Positions 45,540 through 57,225 of a DNA stretch of 64,000 nucleotides are shown piece after piece. Every line of letters starts with the position of its first letter. Position 1 is the stretch's first letter. The notes beneath the pieces were generated by a model, which was given only the letters and a program-made list of their open reading frames with translations, had not been told where the DNA came from and ran no database searches. The stretch is from the NCBI GenBank assembly GCA_016584305.1, contig JACEEZ010020519.1:49028-113027 (forward strand). The letters are read 5' to 3'. A program made the translations under genes and the position numbers. The DNA comes from Chionoecetes opilio (taxonomy: Eukaryota; Arthropoda; Malacostraca; Decapoda; Majidae).

Positions 45540-46500
45540 GCCAATTCAGTTATTCCATTCTCACCTTTCCAGAGAATAGGGGGATGGCAGTTCGGGCTGA
45601 AGCAGACAGTTTGCCATTGCAGACCAGGCAATGAGGTACAGTACTACTTGGTTCCATTTTGGTTTCTTGTATCCTCTGCAAACGTTTAAGAAAATTTTGA
45701 TTTAAAAATCTAAATTCTAAAATACTTTTCCATACAAGTGATCATCTCACACAAAAGTGTGAGTGGTACTGAAGAAAATTAAGAATACCATAAAATTATC
45801 TCTAGTCTCTCATGACAAGAGTCTACATACAGCCAGCATGCACAGGGGGGGGGGATGGGGGCGTTATAGAAGCTTGAGACCCCATCCCCCCTATTTGCTA
45901 AATAGGGCCCTTTTCCGAACATATATCAAGTATTTGAAATTCATTCCATTAGAACCTACTATACTAGAAAAAAAAATTAGTAGTCACATGCCTAGATACT
46001 CAGTTTAGTTGTATATTACGGTAGAACCTCGATATAACGGAATAATTTAGCCAAGGCCAATTACGGTAAATCAAATTTTCCGCTAAATCGAATTTCCGTT
46101 ATTGGCTCCTGATATATCTCGATATAACGGAATTTTCCTGTATATCATTCGTGATAATATTATGCACGCATGACTTTTTGCAACTCCTTGAGAAGACTAT
46201 AAAGTAATGTATAGAATTAAACTAGCCAATTAGTCCAAGAACATTAAGTTTGACCTGGAAAAAATCCCTACCAAGCTGATTTTTTCAGGATTCACATAAA
46301 ATGACAATTTTAACAACATACTAAAAGTCCTCTGGAATTCGAGACCAGTAAAACCCTGAAATGCAAGATGGCCCCCGTGACGTCATTTGCGGAAATGGAA
46401 ATATTGACATACCCATAACTTTTCACCCAGGTATCATAAGTTAATGTGTGTACATCAAAATATATGCTTTATATATGCTGAATAATAAATGCATATTAAA
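45540..46500. other. No gene seen; Tigger terminus fragment at 46020-46140
   Basis: GGTAGAACCTCGATATAACG at 46021 and a related TCGATATAACGGAATTTTCC at 46117 are Tigger-type termini. The rest has no recognisable content. Confidence 0.4.
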
Positions 46501-46507
46501 ATATGCT

Positions 46508-47982
46508 GATCAAACAATTGAGCAAGAATTAATGTGATTACTGAAAACTTCAGGAGGCATGACACATGGTAGAGGGATAACAGACAGTTCCTTGACAAAG
46601 TGGGTGCATGCTTTGCCCTATAATATCCCGGTCTGTGATTCACTGGAGATATTCCCAGGAGTCCATGCAACATCATTCGAACAACACAAGGACCTACGGC
46701 CCAGTAGTGCAGCCAGAGATGCAAAAGTCTATAAAATGTTTGCTAAATGGCTGCGGGCTCATTCACCCCCTGCTTACACTGACTGTGAATCTCTTATACC
46801 AATCTCAACGGGCATGGTTGCTGGGAAAGAAGTAAACTGTGATGAAGGCTATGCCATTGGCATGAGTGCAGCATGTAGTCTAGAGGGCAAATGTCTGGCT
46901 GATGTAAAACTTAGCCGCAAAAATCGGGTGTCCACCATATATTGGTCAACAAACACCATCAAAGTACGAGGACAAGATGCTGTAGTGAATCCAACACTTC
47001 TTTTCATGCGCATAACATGTGTAATCAAAGACTCCACTGAGATAGGAGAGTACTTATGTTATGAGCTGGTTCAGCAACCTCCCTCACTGTTTAATGGTAT
47101 CAATAATGATAATGGGTCAATGAGAAAATCCAATAAAAATATACTAAGGACACATCTTCAATCAAAAGTTAGTGCCAGTGCTCAAATACCAGAGAATGCT
47201 CAATTTGTGTTAGATGGGGGACACCTTCTCCGCAATGTGCTATGGCCCAATGATGTTACCTATGAACCAGTGTGTGATACATATGTAACCTATGTATTGC
47301 ATCATTATAGTAAGGAATCAGTTGTAGTATTTGACGGATACAGTGACTGCCTGACAACCAAAGCTGCAGAGCAGCAGCGCTGTGCTCTGCAATGTACATC
47401 AGCTGACATACTGTTTGAAAGGTCCATGAAAGTCACTACTACTCAGAAAGCTTTCCTACATAACAAGAAAAACAAGTCTTGACTGATCAACTGCCTTACA
47501 CTGGACCTTCAAAACAGTGGGATTGTAGTGAAACAACATAAGGCTGATGCTGATCCTCTAATAGTCTCAATGGTACTCAGTGTGACTGAATAGACTGAGA
47601 GGCCAGTTATTGTAATTGGAACAGACACAGACCTTTTGGTGATGCTGGTGTCACAAGCCTCCCCAACTGCTAATATCCAAATGTTCTACAGCCGAAACCC
47701 AATCTAACTCTAAGGTATTCAAGCAATACAATCAATAGCAGTGTCAAGGACCACCTTATGTTTGCGCTATCACTGGCTGTGACACAACCTCTGCCATCTA
47801 TATGAAAGGGAAATTAAAACCTCTAGATGTTATCAGCTCTAGTGAAGAATGGAGTGTACTGGAAACCTTTAAGTCACCAAACAGTACCCATGAAGAAATA
47901 TCGATAACTGGGGAAGCTTTTTCCTGCGGTTATATGGATCAGAGAGAGCAAGGTCACTGGATGAACAGCGCCACGTCATGTA
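46508..47982 (+). pseudogene. Decayed copy of a repeated uncharacterised family with PIN/XPG-like core, first part
   Basis: The main open part (46559-47482, 307 codons) begins GGMTHGRGITDSSLTKW and contains EQHKDLRPSSAARD, ISTGMVAGKEVNCDEGYAIG, FVLDGGHLLRNVLWP and VVFDGYSDCLTTKAAEQQR. The same frame reads upstream through a TGA at 46535 and downstream through a TGA at 47480 and a TAG at 47591. Beyond these it gives acidic motifs KADADPLIV and VIVIGTDTDLLVML and, after a frameshift, AITGCDTTSAIYMKGK. I recognise this as a multi-copy family of unknown function in invertebrate genomes. The spaced Asp pairs recall PIN/FEN-type nucleases; that is inference. The copy is dead. Confidence 0.6.
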
Positions 47983-48047
47983 CAGTAAAACCCTTATAAC
48001 TTGGCACTGTATAACTCGGAATTTGATATAACTCGGCAAGGCAAAGA

Positions 48048-48048
<1 letters not shown>

Positions 48049-48134
<86 letters not shown>

Positions 48135-48474
48135 TCTATATGCCTATAGCGCGTGTAGGCAGTGAGCTCCAGGGGTGGGATGGTAGGCCCTGGAGGCTCA
48201 CTCGAGGGCTGTGATGGTTGGCCCTCGCCAGTGGTGGCGCAGGCAGGATTCTTATAGTGACACCTGTAATTAGAGGCTTATGCCGCCCCCCTGTGTCCTC
48301 CCATGCACTCGCAGTCGAAGGTGGAGTTAATGGACAGGGCATGTGGGTGTTCTTAGGCCACTCGATGGTGCAGAAAGATTTCAAGTGGATTTATGGGTCT
48401 CACTCGGGATCGAACTCGGGTTTTCGAGAACGCCACTCGGTGACGCTAACCACTCTGCTACCGCCTCCCCTAGA
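48049..48474 (-). repeat. SINE-A copy 3, with complete tRNA head
   Basis: Most complete copy. On the minus strand the head starts GGGGAGGCGGTAGCAGAGTG, with A box TAGCAGAGTGG and B box GAGTTCGATCCC, then the body, and an 85-base A tail (T run at 48050-48131). Confidence 0.85.
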
Positions 48475-49153
48475 TTGCATCGCTTGGTTTTCACTCGGTA
48501 TATCATGTCCTCACAACCTCTTGTGTGAACATGTAAACAGAAAGTCGGCAAAAAATAATGTATCTCAGCATATTGCTGTTATAACTGCATCTCTTTGCTT
48601 ACACTCGGCAAAGCCTTAGTCGCATAAAGTAGTATTTTTGTCCTTTTGACCTTTCCTGCAGGCTCAGGCTCTTCAATTTCATTGAAGTCTCCCTTCCTGC
48701 TGGAGACACCCTTGCGTGATGGAGCTGACATCTTGAAATACAGTACTGTATGATGTAATCCCAAAACACATAAAATACGTGGCAAAGTAAAGCAAAGGTC
48801 AGGAACCAGCGCGTAGGCTGTCAGCTGCTGAGCCGTGTTTATGTCGTCCAAGCACCGTCTTGGATACGAATTCCGTTTTTTGTCGAAATTAAAAAAGGAT
48901 TGGTTTCTGCTTAAAAAACACAACAAGCTTGGTAGGAGCCGAAATAATAATCAATGCAAAACATTGCAAACAATATCACAAAGTAGTATAACACACATTT
49001 CAGCAAGTGTTATTGGATTGGGATTCGTAATCCAAGATGGTGCTTGGACGACAAAAACACGGCTCAGCCTACGCGCTGGTACCAGACCTTTGCTTTGCTT
49101 TGCCACCTATTTTACGTGTTTTGGAATTACATCATACAGTACTGTATATCAAG

Positions 49154-49330
49154 ATGTCAGCTCCATCACGCAAGGGTGTCTCCAGCAGGAAGGGAATGAA
49201 ATTGAAGAGCCTGAGCCTGCAGGAAAAGGTGAAAGTACTGGCAAGGATGGATGCAGGTGCGTCCATGCGTGCTATTTGTGCTGAGTTTGATATCAAAACC
49301 AGCACATGCTACCCGTTCACTGGTAAGTGT
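49154..49330 (+). pseudogene. Tigger transposase N-terminal exon
   Basis: MSAPSRKGVSSRKGMKLKSL, LQEKVKVLARMDAGASMRAI and AEFDIKTSTCYPFTG form a CENP-B/pogo-type helix-turn-helix. A consensus donor GTAAGTG follows at 49322, suggesting an intron after this DNA-binding module. The remaining transposase is missing. Confidence 0.6.
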
Positions 49331-49348
49331 AGTTTTTATGCTTAGACA

Positions 49349-49387
<39 letters not shown>

Positions 49388-49478
49388 ATATCAGAGGAGG
49401 ACATTGCATAACTCGGCACATTGAATAACTCGGCAAGGGCCAGAGCCCCTATGGTGCCGAGTTATAAGGGTTTTACTG

Positions 49479-49572
49479 TACACTCGATCAGTCAGTAAAG
49501 CAATTTGTCCTCTGTGTTTAAGATAGAATCACTGCCTCCTACAAGTGATGCAGCCAAATTTCTTTTACACTT
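49479..49572 (+). pseudogene. Same family, continuation after the Tigger
   Basis: After joining across the Tigger (one TA removed) the frame continues TRSVSKAI and, one shift later, KIESLPPTSDAAKF, a phrase known from the same family. It is then cut by the composite SINE/LINE repeat. Confidence 0.5.
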
Positions 49573-50144
49573 TCAGCCACACGACTGTCACTCCTCCACT
49601 CAGCACACAACCCCAGCAGGTACTCCATCTGCCTATCTACACTCCTGTCTCTCATCTCTCGACTCCTGTCTCTCATCTCTCGCCATTCTTCCACCCCGAC
49701 TTCTCCTACCACTACCTCCAACATCTTTGTTCTAGCATACTCATACCGTTCACATTCCAGCATCAAGTACTCCACAGTTTCAGCCACTCCTGTCTCACAC
49801 ATCACACACGTCTTGCTAACACCATTCTTCCATCTTTACATACGCCTATTTACCTCTATAGCGATACTTGATCTTGATATTACCGTAAGGTATAAAATCT
49901 TTCTCTGCACCGTCGAGTGGCCTAAGAACACCCACATGCTGCCCATTAACTCTACCTATGATTGCGAGTGCATCGGAGGCCACAGGGTAACGACATGAAC
50001 CTCTAATCACAAGCGTCACTATAAAAATCCTGCCTGCGCCATCACGGGCCAACCATCACAGCCCTCGAGGGAGCCTCCAGGGCCTACCATCCCACCCCTG
50101 GAGGCCACTGCCTAACGGCGCTGTAGGCACACACACACATACAC

Positions 50145-50176
<32 letters not shown>

Positions 50177-50295
50177 ATACGAAGCAGCGTGAAACTCGAG
50201 ATCATGCGCGAAAGTCGGGATGGTAAGAATTTAGGACTCAGCGCGAAACTCGCGGATCGCGAAACTCGCATAGTGTGAAACTCGGGAGGGTACTG
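49560..50295. mobile_element. Element X copy 2 with SINE-A and antisense LINE piece
   Basis: Ends on the right with CGAAACTC repeats and GAAACTCGGGAGGGTACTG before a TA. Inside are SINE-A copy 4 (49895-50175, plus, poly-A tail) and an antisense LINE C-terminus (minus 49805-49560, VAETVEYLMLECERYEYART). The left terminus is missing. Confidence 0.6.
49895..50175 (+). repeat. SINE-A copy 4 (head replaced)
   Basis: SINE-A body with CGAGTGGCCTAAGAACACCC and an A tail of about 32. Instead of the tRNA head it begins after a junction with an antisense LINE fragment, the same junction as in 61540-61690. Confidence 0.8.
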
Positions 50296-50297
50296 TA

Positions 50298-51100
50298 TTT
50301 GCTAGCATTCAGGTATGGGTTATGTCTTTTTTGTGAGGAACATGTAAAACTACTGATTAATATGTTAGTTAAGTTATTGAGATGTTAACTTGATGCGATC
50401 TGGAAGTGTTCTGAGCCTCTATGAATGTGGGCTGTAAGTGAACATAAGTGACATAAGTGAAGACTGTGACATTACCACCTTTATATACAGTACTATTAAT
50501 TCTTTATACATATTACCTTTTAATTGGTAATAACAATATTTTTTATCAATATTTTCTATTTTTTAACCAATACCCTTTAAAATTAAGCTTATTTACAAAA
50601 TGCCCAGCAAGTATCAAGCTGAAAAATCTTAGGAACATGGAAAAATTTCCACAATCTTAATAGTCAGCGGAGTCAGACATTCGCCGACATGTTTTATTTA
50701 CCAAGTTTTTCAAGGCAGGTGCAATGCATAGGCCCTTTGCCATAGTAACACTGTACATACGGTATTTATGCAGTCTTAAGGTAAGAAAGTTATTAGGAGT
50801 TAAATTTCCTTAAAAAAAAGTTTTCATTTTTTTTACAGTTAAGTATCGAGCTATGGATATAAAAATGAGGTAGGATTATTTCGGCATTAGCATACTTTAG
50901 GCATGAAAAAAATCACGACAATCCACTGATAATGGTGTGACGCTCCCCTTAAAATTATGCGAGAATGCGCCGGGCCGTTTTTCTTGGTCCCTCACACCAC
51001 ATCATCCATAACATCCCCAATTTGTTTCCTATGAGAGTATGAGAGCCTTTGTCCCTGCATCCCAATGAGCGCACTATCATTTGAAATAAAACTATTCGCT
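50298..51100. other. No gene seen
   Basis: AT-rich. No domain or repeat recognised. The interval may be part of the local non-repetitive background. Confidence 0.4.
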
Positions 51101-51179
51101 GACTTACGACCTACGCAACTTACGCCTGTTCGACTTTACGACCGCCGGTAAATGCTGATAATTGTGCAAAAAAAAATAA

Positions 51180-51478
51180 TATATAATTTTTTTTTTACAT
51201 TTGCTGCCTATAGCGCCTGTAGGCAGTGATTAAGGCCCGGATGGTAGGCCCTGAAGGTTCACTTTAGAGCTGTGATGGTTGGCCCTTGCCCATGGTAGTG
51301 CAGGCAGGATCTTAATAGTGATGCCTGTGATTAGAGGCTCATGCCGCCCCCCTGTGTCCTCTGATGCACTCGCAATCGAAGGTAGAGTTAATGAGCAGGG
51401 CATGTGGGTGTTCTTAGGCCACTTGATGGTGCATAAAGATTTTGGTCCTCATCGGGGATTGAACTCAACTCAACGCTA
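51180..51478 (-). repeat. SINE-A copy 5
   Basis: Body at 51209-51460, A tail as a T run at 51186-51197. Starts about 60 bp from GACTTTACGACCGCC, part of a terminus shared with 43110 and 56775. Confidence 0.75.
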
Positions 51479-52293
51479 AGATGGTTATAACAATAATGAA
51501 CAACGAAAATGTTGATAAAATATTACTTAACCCGCTGAGTACCAGCTAAATATAATAAAAAGTACACCCACAGCCCACCTGATTTTTTTTTTTTTTTTTT
51601 TTAATTAAAAAGGTGAACAATGAAGAAAACAAAAAATATCACTCACATCGAAAAAATGGGGGTTCTAAAGGGGTGGGGCAGTGGGGGCACCCTCAGACAT
51701 CAGCTGATTCCGGCCCGAATTCAAGGTTCCCGCGTGCCTGGCCCTCAGCTGAGCGCGCAGCATGGCAGATGTACGATGTGTACAGTTTTCGGGTGGCGGT
51801 TATTTTCACACCACCCGAGCATCATGTGTGCCTTCATAGTTCATATATACCACGTATGTATCACATAATGTCATAATAAGTCAATTTCAAGTGTGATAAG
51901 TGGACATAGTAAAGATTTCTAAATGAGGACGAGTGGCAGTTTGCCCTAGCGTCCCGGTAACCATGGCGACGGGCGGCCATGGTGGATTTGTACCCCAACA
52001 TAACACACGTACACCCAGCCACTCCCACACTCTACAAACGGGACTTCCCCTCCCATTGTCACTTTATTTGTTTATATATTATATTGTTTATCGTATATTT
52101 TATAAGTTTGAGGCACTTTTTACTTAGAAATATGGGTTTTCACATTGTATTTTTGGAAGTTTGCACTTGTAATATCTATCTCACTGTTATTTTGTATGTA
52201 GGCTAGGCTATATTTTATCACTTTGTACACACTTATTATTTACACTTTGTACACACATATTATTTAGCGTCTTATCGCAGTCTTTGAACACAC

Positions 52294-54873
52294 TTAGAAG
52301 TGCTCAAGGGTGTGATACTTCATGAAGCAGTCCGGGTAACACAGTGCAACATTACACTCCCGGGACATATTGCTGGTTTCGGTTCTCACACGATCCCCCC
52401 CGTGTCGTGTTCCGGCACACATGACACCGTCTGCGAAGTCTCTGATTGTTCTCGGTGGCCGGCACATAGTTGGGTAAGTGGCGTTGAGTCAGCCTGGCAA
52501 TCCCTTCTGCTGCTGGCTGTCGATGTGCTGGGGGTTGCTGGACATGGGGGACAAGCATGAATCTCTGCAACATCTCCGTGGCCAACTCGATGCAGAAGTC
52601 CTCCATCGTCTCCCGTTTGCCGGTAATTGTTGCGTGGAGAATGTGAGAGTTGTACAGGGTGATTGATATCAAGGAGGTGGAAGAATTTTTTTTTGTACCA
52701 CCTCATCGTCTTCCTCGCACACTCACACGACGCATGTTGATATTGTAGTCACAGATGGCCAAAGGTTTCCTGACTACTTCACCTGTTGCTCTGTCACGGC
52801 GTCTGCTGTCTTGGAAGATGGGACGGTGGACTGCCGTTATGACGTTGACATCCCGGTTATCCATCCAGGATAACATGAGAACATTGTTTGCCTGCATGTA
52901 TATGATGGAGCCCTTTTCCCACCTGAGTGGTAGATCGGGCATGTAGGTCCGATTCCTCCTGACGGTGCCACAGAATCCTGTTGTGCGGCTATGCAGGAAC
53001 TTGGCAAGGGAGGGGCTGGTGTACCAGTTGTCCAAGTACAGTATGTGGCTTTCATCCAAGTAGGGCTCCATCATGGTGATAACAACGGCCCGGAAATTCC
53101 GTATGTCCTCGTTGCCACCAACTCTGTTTTCTTGCCCATATACAGAATCATGTCCTGGATATAACCGGTCAGAAAGTCACACATCACGAAGGTCTTCAAG
53201 CCATACCGATGACATTTGCTGGGCATGTACTGCCGGATGCTAATATTTCCCCGCCACAGCATCAAACTCTCATCAATTATGAGCTTCTGATGGGGATTGA
53301 AGGCGGCAGTAAACTTCACCTTCAGGTACTCGAAGATGGGTCTTATCCTCTCCATGGGGTCCTTGGTATTCTGTGGTAGTTCCTGGTTTTTGGTATGGCT
53401 TGCCAGGCTGTCAATGAAATGTAGGTTCCCCATTATGGCAGAGAACCTATTTCTATTCATTATTTGGCCAAAGATAGGGCTGCGGATGAGGGGATCCCAG
53501 GACCAGTACTTCCTTATCGAAGATTTTCTAGTCACCCCCATCAGGATAACGATGGCCAAGAAGGTGTAGAGCTCTGGGACATCTAGTGTGTTCCATGACA
53601 GCCTGGCAGAGTACCTCTGCTGTTCTTTACCAGCCATGTAATAATAGTTGTACCAGTTGGTCTGGTCAACAATTAGAGACATGAGGTTGGCAGTAAAGAA
53701 CTGCAGGAAGACGTCGTCGCGTGGTGTGGCGCCCTTGGTTTAGGAGCGTAGGGCCGGCAATCCTGGCACCAGAAAAGTTGTAGTTGGTGGGCATAAAATT
53801 CGCGCCATCCACCCAACCCCACACATCAGGTTGCTCGGCACCTTCGTCGCCAGAGTAGTCAGGGTCGTCAGGAGAGGTGTCACCATCAGGATGGCGAGGG
53901 GGTGCTGCCCTGCCTCTAGAGCTTGACCTAGACCTAGAGCTTGACCCTGACCTTGACCTTGTTCGAGCCGCCCTGGCCCTTCCTCTCGCACCGTCAGTGG
54001 ATGGTCTTATCAGGGTAACTTTTCCTCTTTTGCGAGGTGGTACACGCCCACGTACACGTTGTGCAGGAACAGAACACGGAGGTGGTGATGGTGTCTGAGT
54101 GTCGTGTCCGCGGGAGGGCCCTGGTTGAGGAGATGCTACAGGTGAGTATGGTAGTGAGCCGGGTGATGACGGAGGGGGAGAGTGTGGTGGTGGTGGTGGT
54201 GTCGGGTGGCGAGGTCGAGATTGCACAGCTGTGTCTTCCCGAGCAGCCATCTTGGGAAACAAACAACGAACACGCCTCCTTTGCTTTTCCGGAATGACCT
54301 CTTCATCTTCACTTGAAGAGCTCAGTGGCTGAGCTGCCAATATGGCTGCGCCCCTGTGCAACCCATAAAACGTGTGAGGGGTTGGGGGTTTTAGGAGAGG
54401 CCTGACGTGGTGGTGGGGATGGAAGCCGAGGGGGTGGGCGAGCAGGGCGGTGTGGGGTCACGCGTGGGGTCTGGTATTGACCCCCAACACCCTCCGCACT
54501 TCTCTTTTCACCCATACGATGTCTCTGGGGAACATCGAGGAAGGCCAAGGGGTCTTGATCCACTTCTTCCTCCTCCTCCCCTTCTTCCCCACTTGCTGGG
54601 GAGTCAACTATGCCCCGGGGAGCCATGGGGGAGCGATAGGAACTGGCTTCCCTTTGTTGTAGTTCAGCAAAACGTTCAGAGACAGGCATATGGGGGGGGT
54701 TCCTCCTCTTCCATTTGAGATATCTCTTCCTGGGTTGGCCTGTATTCATCCTCTGATTCTTCGAGTTCCGGGGAATCAGTGTCGGTATCGGTCACATCAC
54801 TTAGTTCCAGTATGGCATGGCATTCATCCATGGTAATCCCCTTGAACCTGGATGGGTAACGGCGTTCCGACAT
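52294..54873 (-). pseudogene. piggyBac transposase pseudogene
   Basis: Starts MSERRYPSRFKG with an acidic N-terminus and a Pro/Arg-rich linker. The DDE_Tnp_1_7 core shows QTNWYNYYY, LVGVTRK-like ILMGVTRKSSIRKYW, the first catalytic Asp in KLIIDESLMLWRGN (53274) and the second in YLDNWYTSPS (53032). The region of the third Asp is deleted: YNINM jumps to KWYKKKFFHLLD-like sequence near 52715. The C-terminal Cys-rich domain is visible in two frames (RCHVCRN, then CNVALC..CFMKYHT) before TAA at 52296-52294. Frameshifts lie near 54695 (G run), 53735, 53120 and 52370. Missing Asp and four shifts make it dead. Confidence 0.85.
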
Positions 54874-54994
54874 ATTGCACTCGCGAGTTCAAACGATAAA
54901 CTGATGTCCTTTGTCCCTCAGTAATGACTCATGCGCACCCCCCGTCTCAACAAGCCTATATATTGCCACGTATATAAGGCATATCCAAAGACTA

Positions 54995-56060
54995 CCAGTG
55001 GAGGCCAGTTTTGCGATTCCTGACATTTTCGAACATCACTCCCATTTCCCTTCCTATGGTTTATCAGTATAAATGATATACCGTTATCTTCGTAAATGTT
55101 TGTTCTATAATATTATCAAATAAAAAACAGTAAAATACACTAAAGAAATGCCATTATGAGAGAGTGAAGAAATATGCATAAACTTAATATTAACTTAAAC
55201 TCTTCGCCATTTAATATTTTGCGAGAAAACATTTTACATGAAACATATCAATAGAAGCGGAATTGTATTAGCTTTCCATTGATATATTTCGTTTTATGAT
55301 AAATGAAGTAGTACTATTCATAAATTAGCGTTAACCAAATAAATAACCTCATAAATCGGGAAAATTACCCGATTGATGATGTAATTGTTTTAGTTAACGC
55401 TAATTTAGGCATGGTTCTAATTCATTTATCAGAAAACTAAATATATCAATGGAAAGCTAATAAAATTCCGCTTTTATTGATATGTTTCATGTAAAACGTT
55501 TTCACGCAAAATATTAAATGGCGAAGAGTTAAGTTCATGCATATTTCTTCAGTCTCATAATGGCATTTCTTTAGTGTATTTCACAGTTTTTTATTTGATA
55601 ATATTATAGAACAAACATTTACGAAGATAACGGTGTATCATTTATACTGATAAACCATAGTCTACTGCATTCATGGAACACTTTATTACTTGCCGATCCG
55701 ATTAATGATGTTATATTTTTAGTTAACGCTAATTTATGGATGGTTCTAATTCATTTATCAGAAAACGAAATATATCAATGAAAAGCTAATGAAAATCCGC
55801 TTCTATTGCAATGTTTCATGTAAAAAGTTTTCTCGCAAAATATTAAATAGCGAAGAGTTTAAGTGAATATTGAGTTCATGCATATTTCTTCACTCTCATA
55901 ATGACATTTCTTTAATGTATTTTACTGTTTTTTATTTGATAATATTATAGAACAAACATTTACGATGATAACGGTATATCATTTATACTGATAAACCATA
56001 GGAAAGGAGATGGGAGTGATGTTCGACAATGTCAGGAATCGCAAAACTGGCCTCCACTGG
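54995..56060. mobile_element. Foldback element nested in the piggyBac
   Basis: Outer inverted ends CCAGTGGAGGCCAGTTTTGC enclose three copies of a 320-bp AT-rich unit: one forward (55057-55372) and two inverted (55380-55670, 55690-56009). No clear target duplication and no coding region. Confidence 0.8.
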
Positions 56061-56642
56061 TCATGGGCGGGTTGGCACGGGGCACGAGTAGCAAGTCCAG
56101 TATACAGTAGTCTTTGGCATATCCCATACCAATCTCAAGTCAATAGCTACCATAGAACAGGAGTAAATAAGGTCTAAAGTTGTGGTGCGATAAGCAGGTA
56201 TAGTGTTTTTATCACACTCCCCTACATCAGAGATAGGCCCGCAGGCCCGAAGGGGTTGCCGAGTATCACTACGTATTGACAAAACCCTTACAAGTATCCC
56301 ACACAAATTTCAAGCCACTAGCTACCATACGACCGGAGTAAATAAGGTCCAAAGTCGCGGCGAAAAAAGTGGATAAGCTCGCGCCTCTAATCCGCCCACC
56401 CATACCCGCGCGGCGAACCCACGCAGTTACCGGGTACCGCCACTGTTGCCCCACATACTAATGAGTGCTACATACCATTTTCAGGCCATTCCTTACCATA
56501 GAAGCCGCGTACCAATTCTTAAATGGCGGACGCACAGGGTGCGTCGCTGGGACTGGGCGTTACATACATACCTGACGCATCACGTGCGTCGCTGGGGTCC
56601 AGTGGGTTAAAGATGATTATAATATCATTACACATTATTTTA

Positions 56643-56757
56643 TCATTCTGCCTGCGCCACCACGGGCGAGGGCCAACCATCACAGCCCTCAAATGAACCT
56701 CCAGGGCCTACCCTCCGGGCCTTAGTAATCACTACCTACAGGCGCTATAGGCAAAAA
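56643..56757 (+). repeat. SINE-A copy 6, 3' part
   Basis: Contains GCCTACCCTCCGGGCCTTAG and CTACAGGCGCTATAGGCA, directly followed by the GACCAGTCGGTCGGTCCCGA terminus-like repeat. Mirror image of copy 5 across the piggyBac. Confidence 0.7.
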
Positions 56758-56819
56758 GATCAACTTATGACCAGTCGGTCGGTCCCGATCACGGTCGTAA
56801 GTCGACCACTCGGTGTAAC

Positions 56820-56965
56820 TACTATGCTAAAAAATACTAAAATATTATGCTGCTGTTAGGAAGGAAAAAAAATCTATATCTATATTCCCCTTCAGTTAGT
56901 CTTGAAAATAGAGGTGTGTCTTATTCAAAGGTGCATCTTATACACTGAAAAATACGATAATTCTT
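56820..56965. mobile_element. Fragment of a TIR element with GGTGCATCTTATACACTG end
   Basis: GGTGTGTCTTATTCAAAGG and GGTGCATCTTATACACTG followed by AAAAATACG resemble the right ends of the CCGTATTTG elements. Confidence 0.4.
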
Positions 56966-57089
56966 TGTTACATTTGTCTTGACCATTTCAAATTTGAACC
57001 CAGAATTTACCAAGTTTATCCTCTTCCTCCTCTAATTCACCTCTTCCTCTTCTGACTTCTTGCCAGTCGGGAATCCTTTCCTCATTCAA

Positions 57090-57225
57090 CTCGATCCTCT
57101 TTCATTACCTTTGCCAAGGAGGTAATGTGATCGGTCCGGTTTATTTGTTTGTTAGCAGGATTACGCAGTTACAGATGGATTTGCATGAAAATTTTACCAG
57201 AGGTGACCCATGGCCTAATTTTTTT
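57090..57225 (+). repeat. Old dispersed repeat, left part
   Basis: CTTTGCCAAGGAGGTAATGT and GTTAGCAGGATTACGCAG, GATGGATTTGCATGAAA; its likely continuation TTGATCCGGATCCGGATTTT is at 59670-59700 beyond the SINE/LINE insertion. Family not named. Confidence 0.4.

Larger units (their letters stand above)
47983..49478. mobile_element. Tigger (family A, copy 2) with partial transposase
   Basis: Ends CAGTAAAACCCTTATAACTT and inverted GAGTTATAAGGGTTTTACTG with TA flanks. SINE-A sits at the same internal position as in copy 1. The N-terminal transposase region is present at 49150-49330 (plus) and again inverted at about 48620-48800, so the interior is partly palindromic. Confidence 0.85.
51531..56606 (-). 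mobile_element. Full-length piggyBac element, inactive, 5076 bp
   Basis: TTAA at 51527-51530 and 56607-56610 flank inverted ends CCCGCTGAGTACCAGC and CCCACTGGACCCCAGC, 11-12 of 16 matching. It holds a degenerate transposase (54873-52294, minus) and a nested foldback repeat (54995-56060). Sequence on both sides (GTTGATAAAATATTACTTAA and AGATGATTATAAT) occurs joined at 25617-25640 as ATATGACTTAAAGATGAT, the empty target in a related repeat copy. Confidence 0.9.

Noticed and set aside
53877..54718. Plus-strand frames across the piggyBac linker
   Set aside because: Shadows of the Pro/Arg-rich transposase N-terminus on the minus strand.
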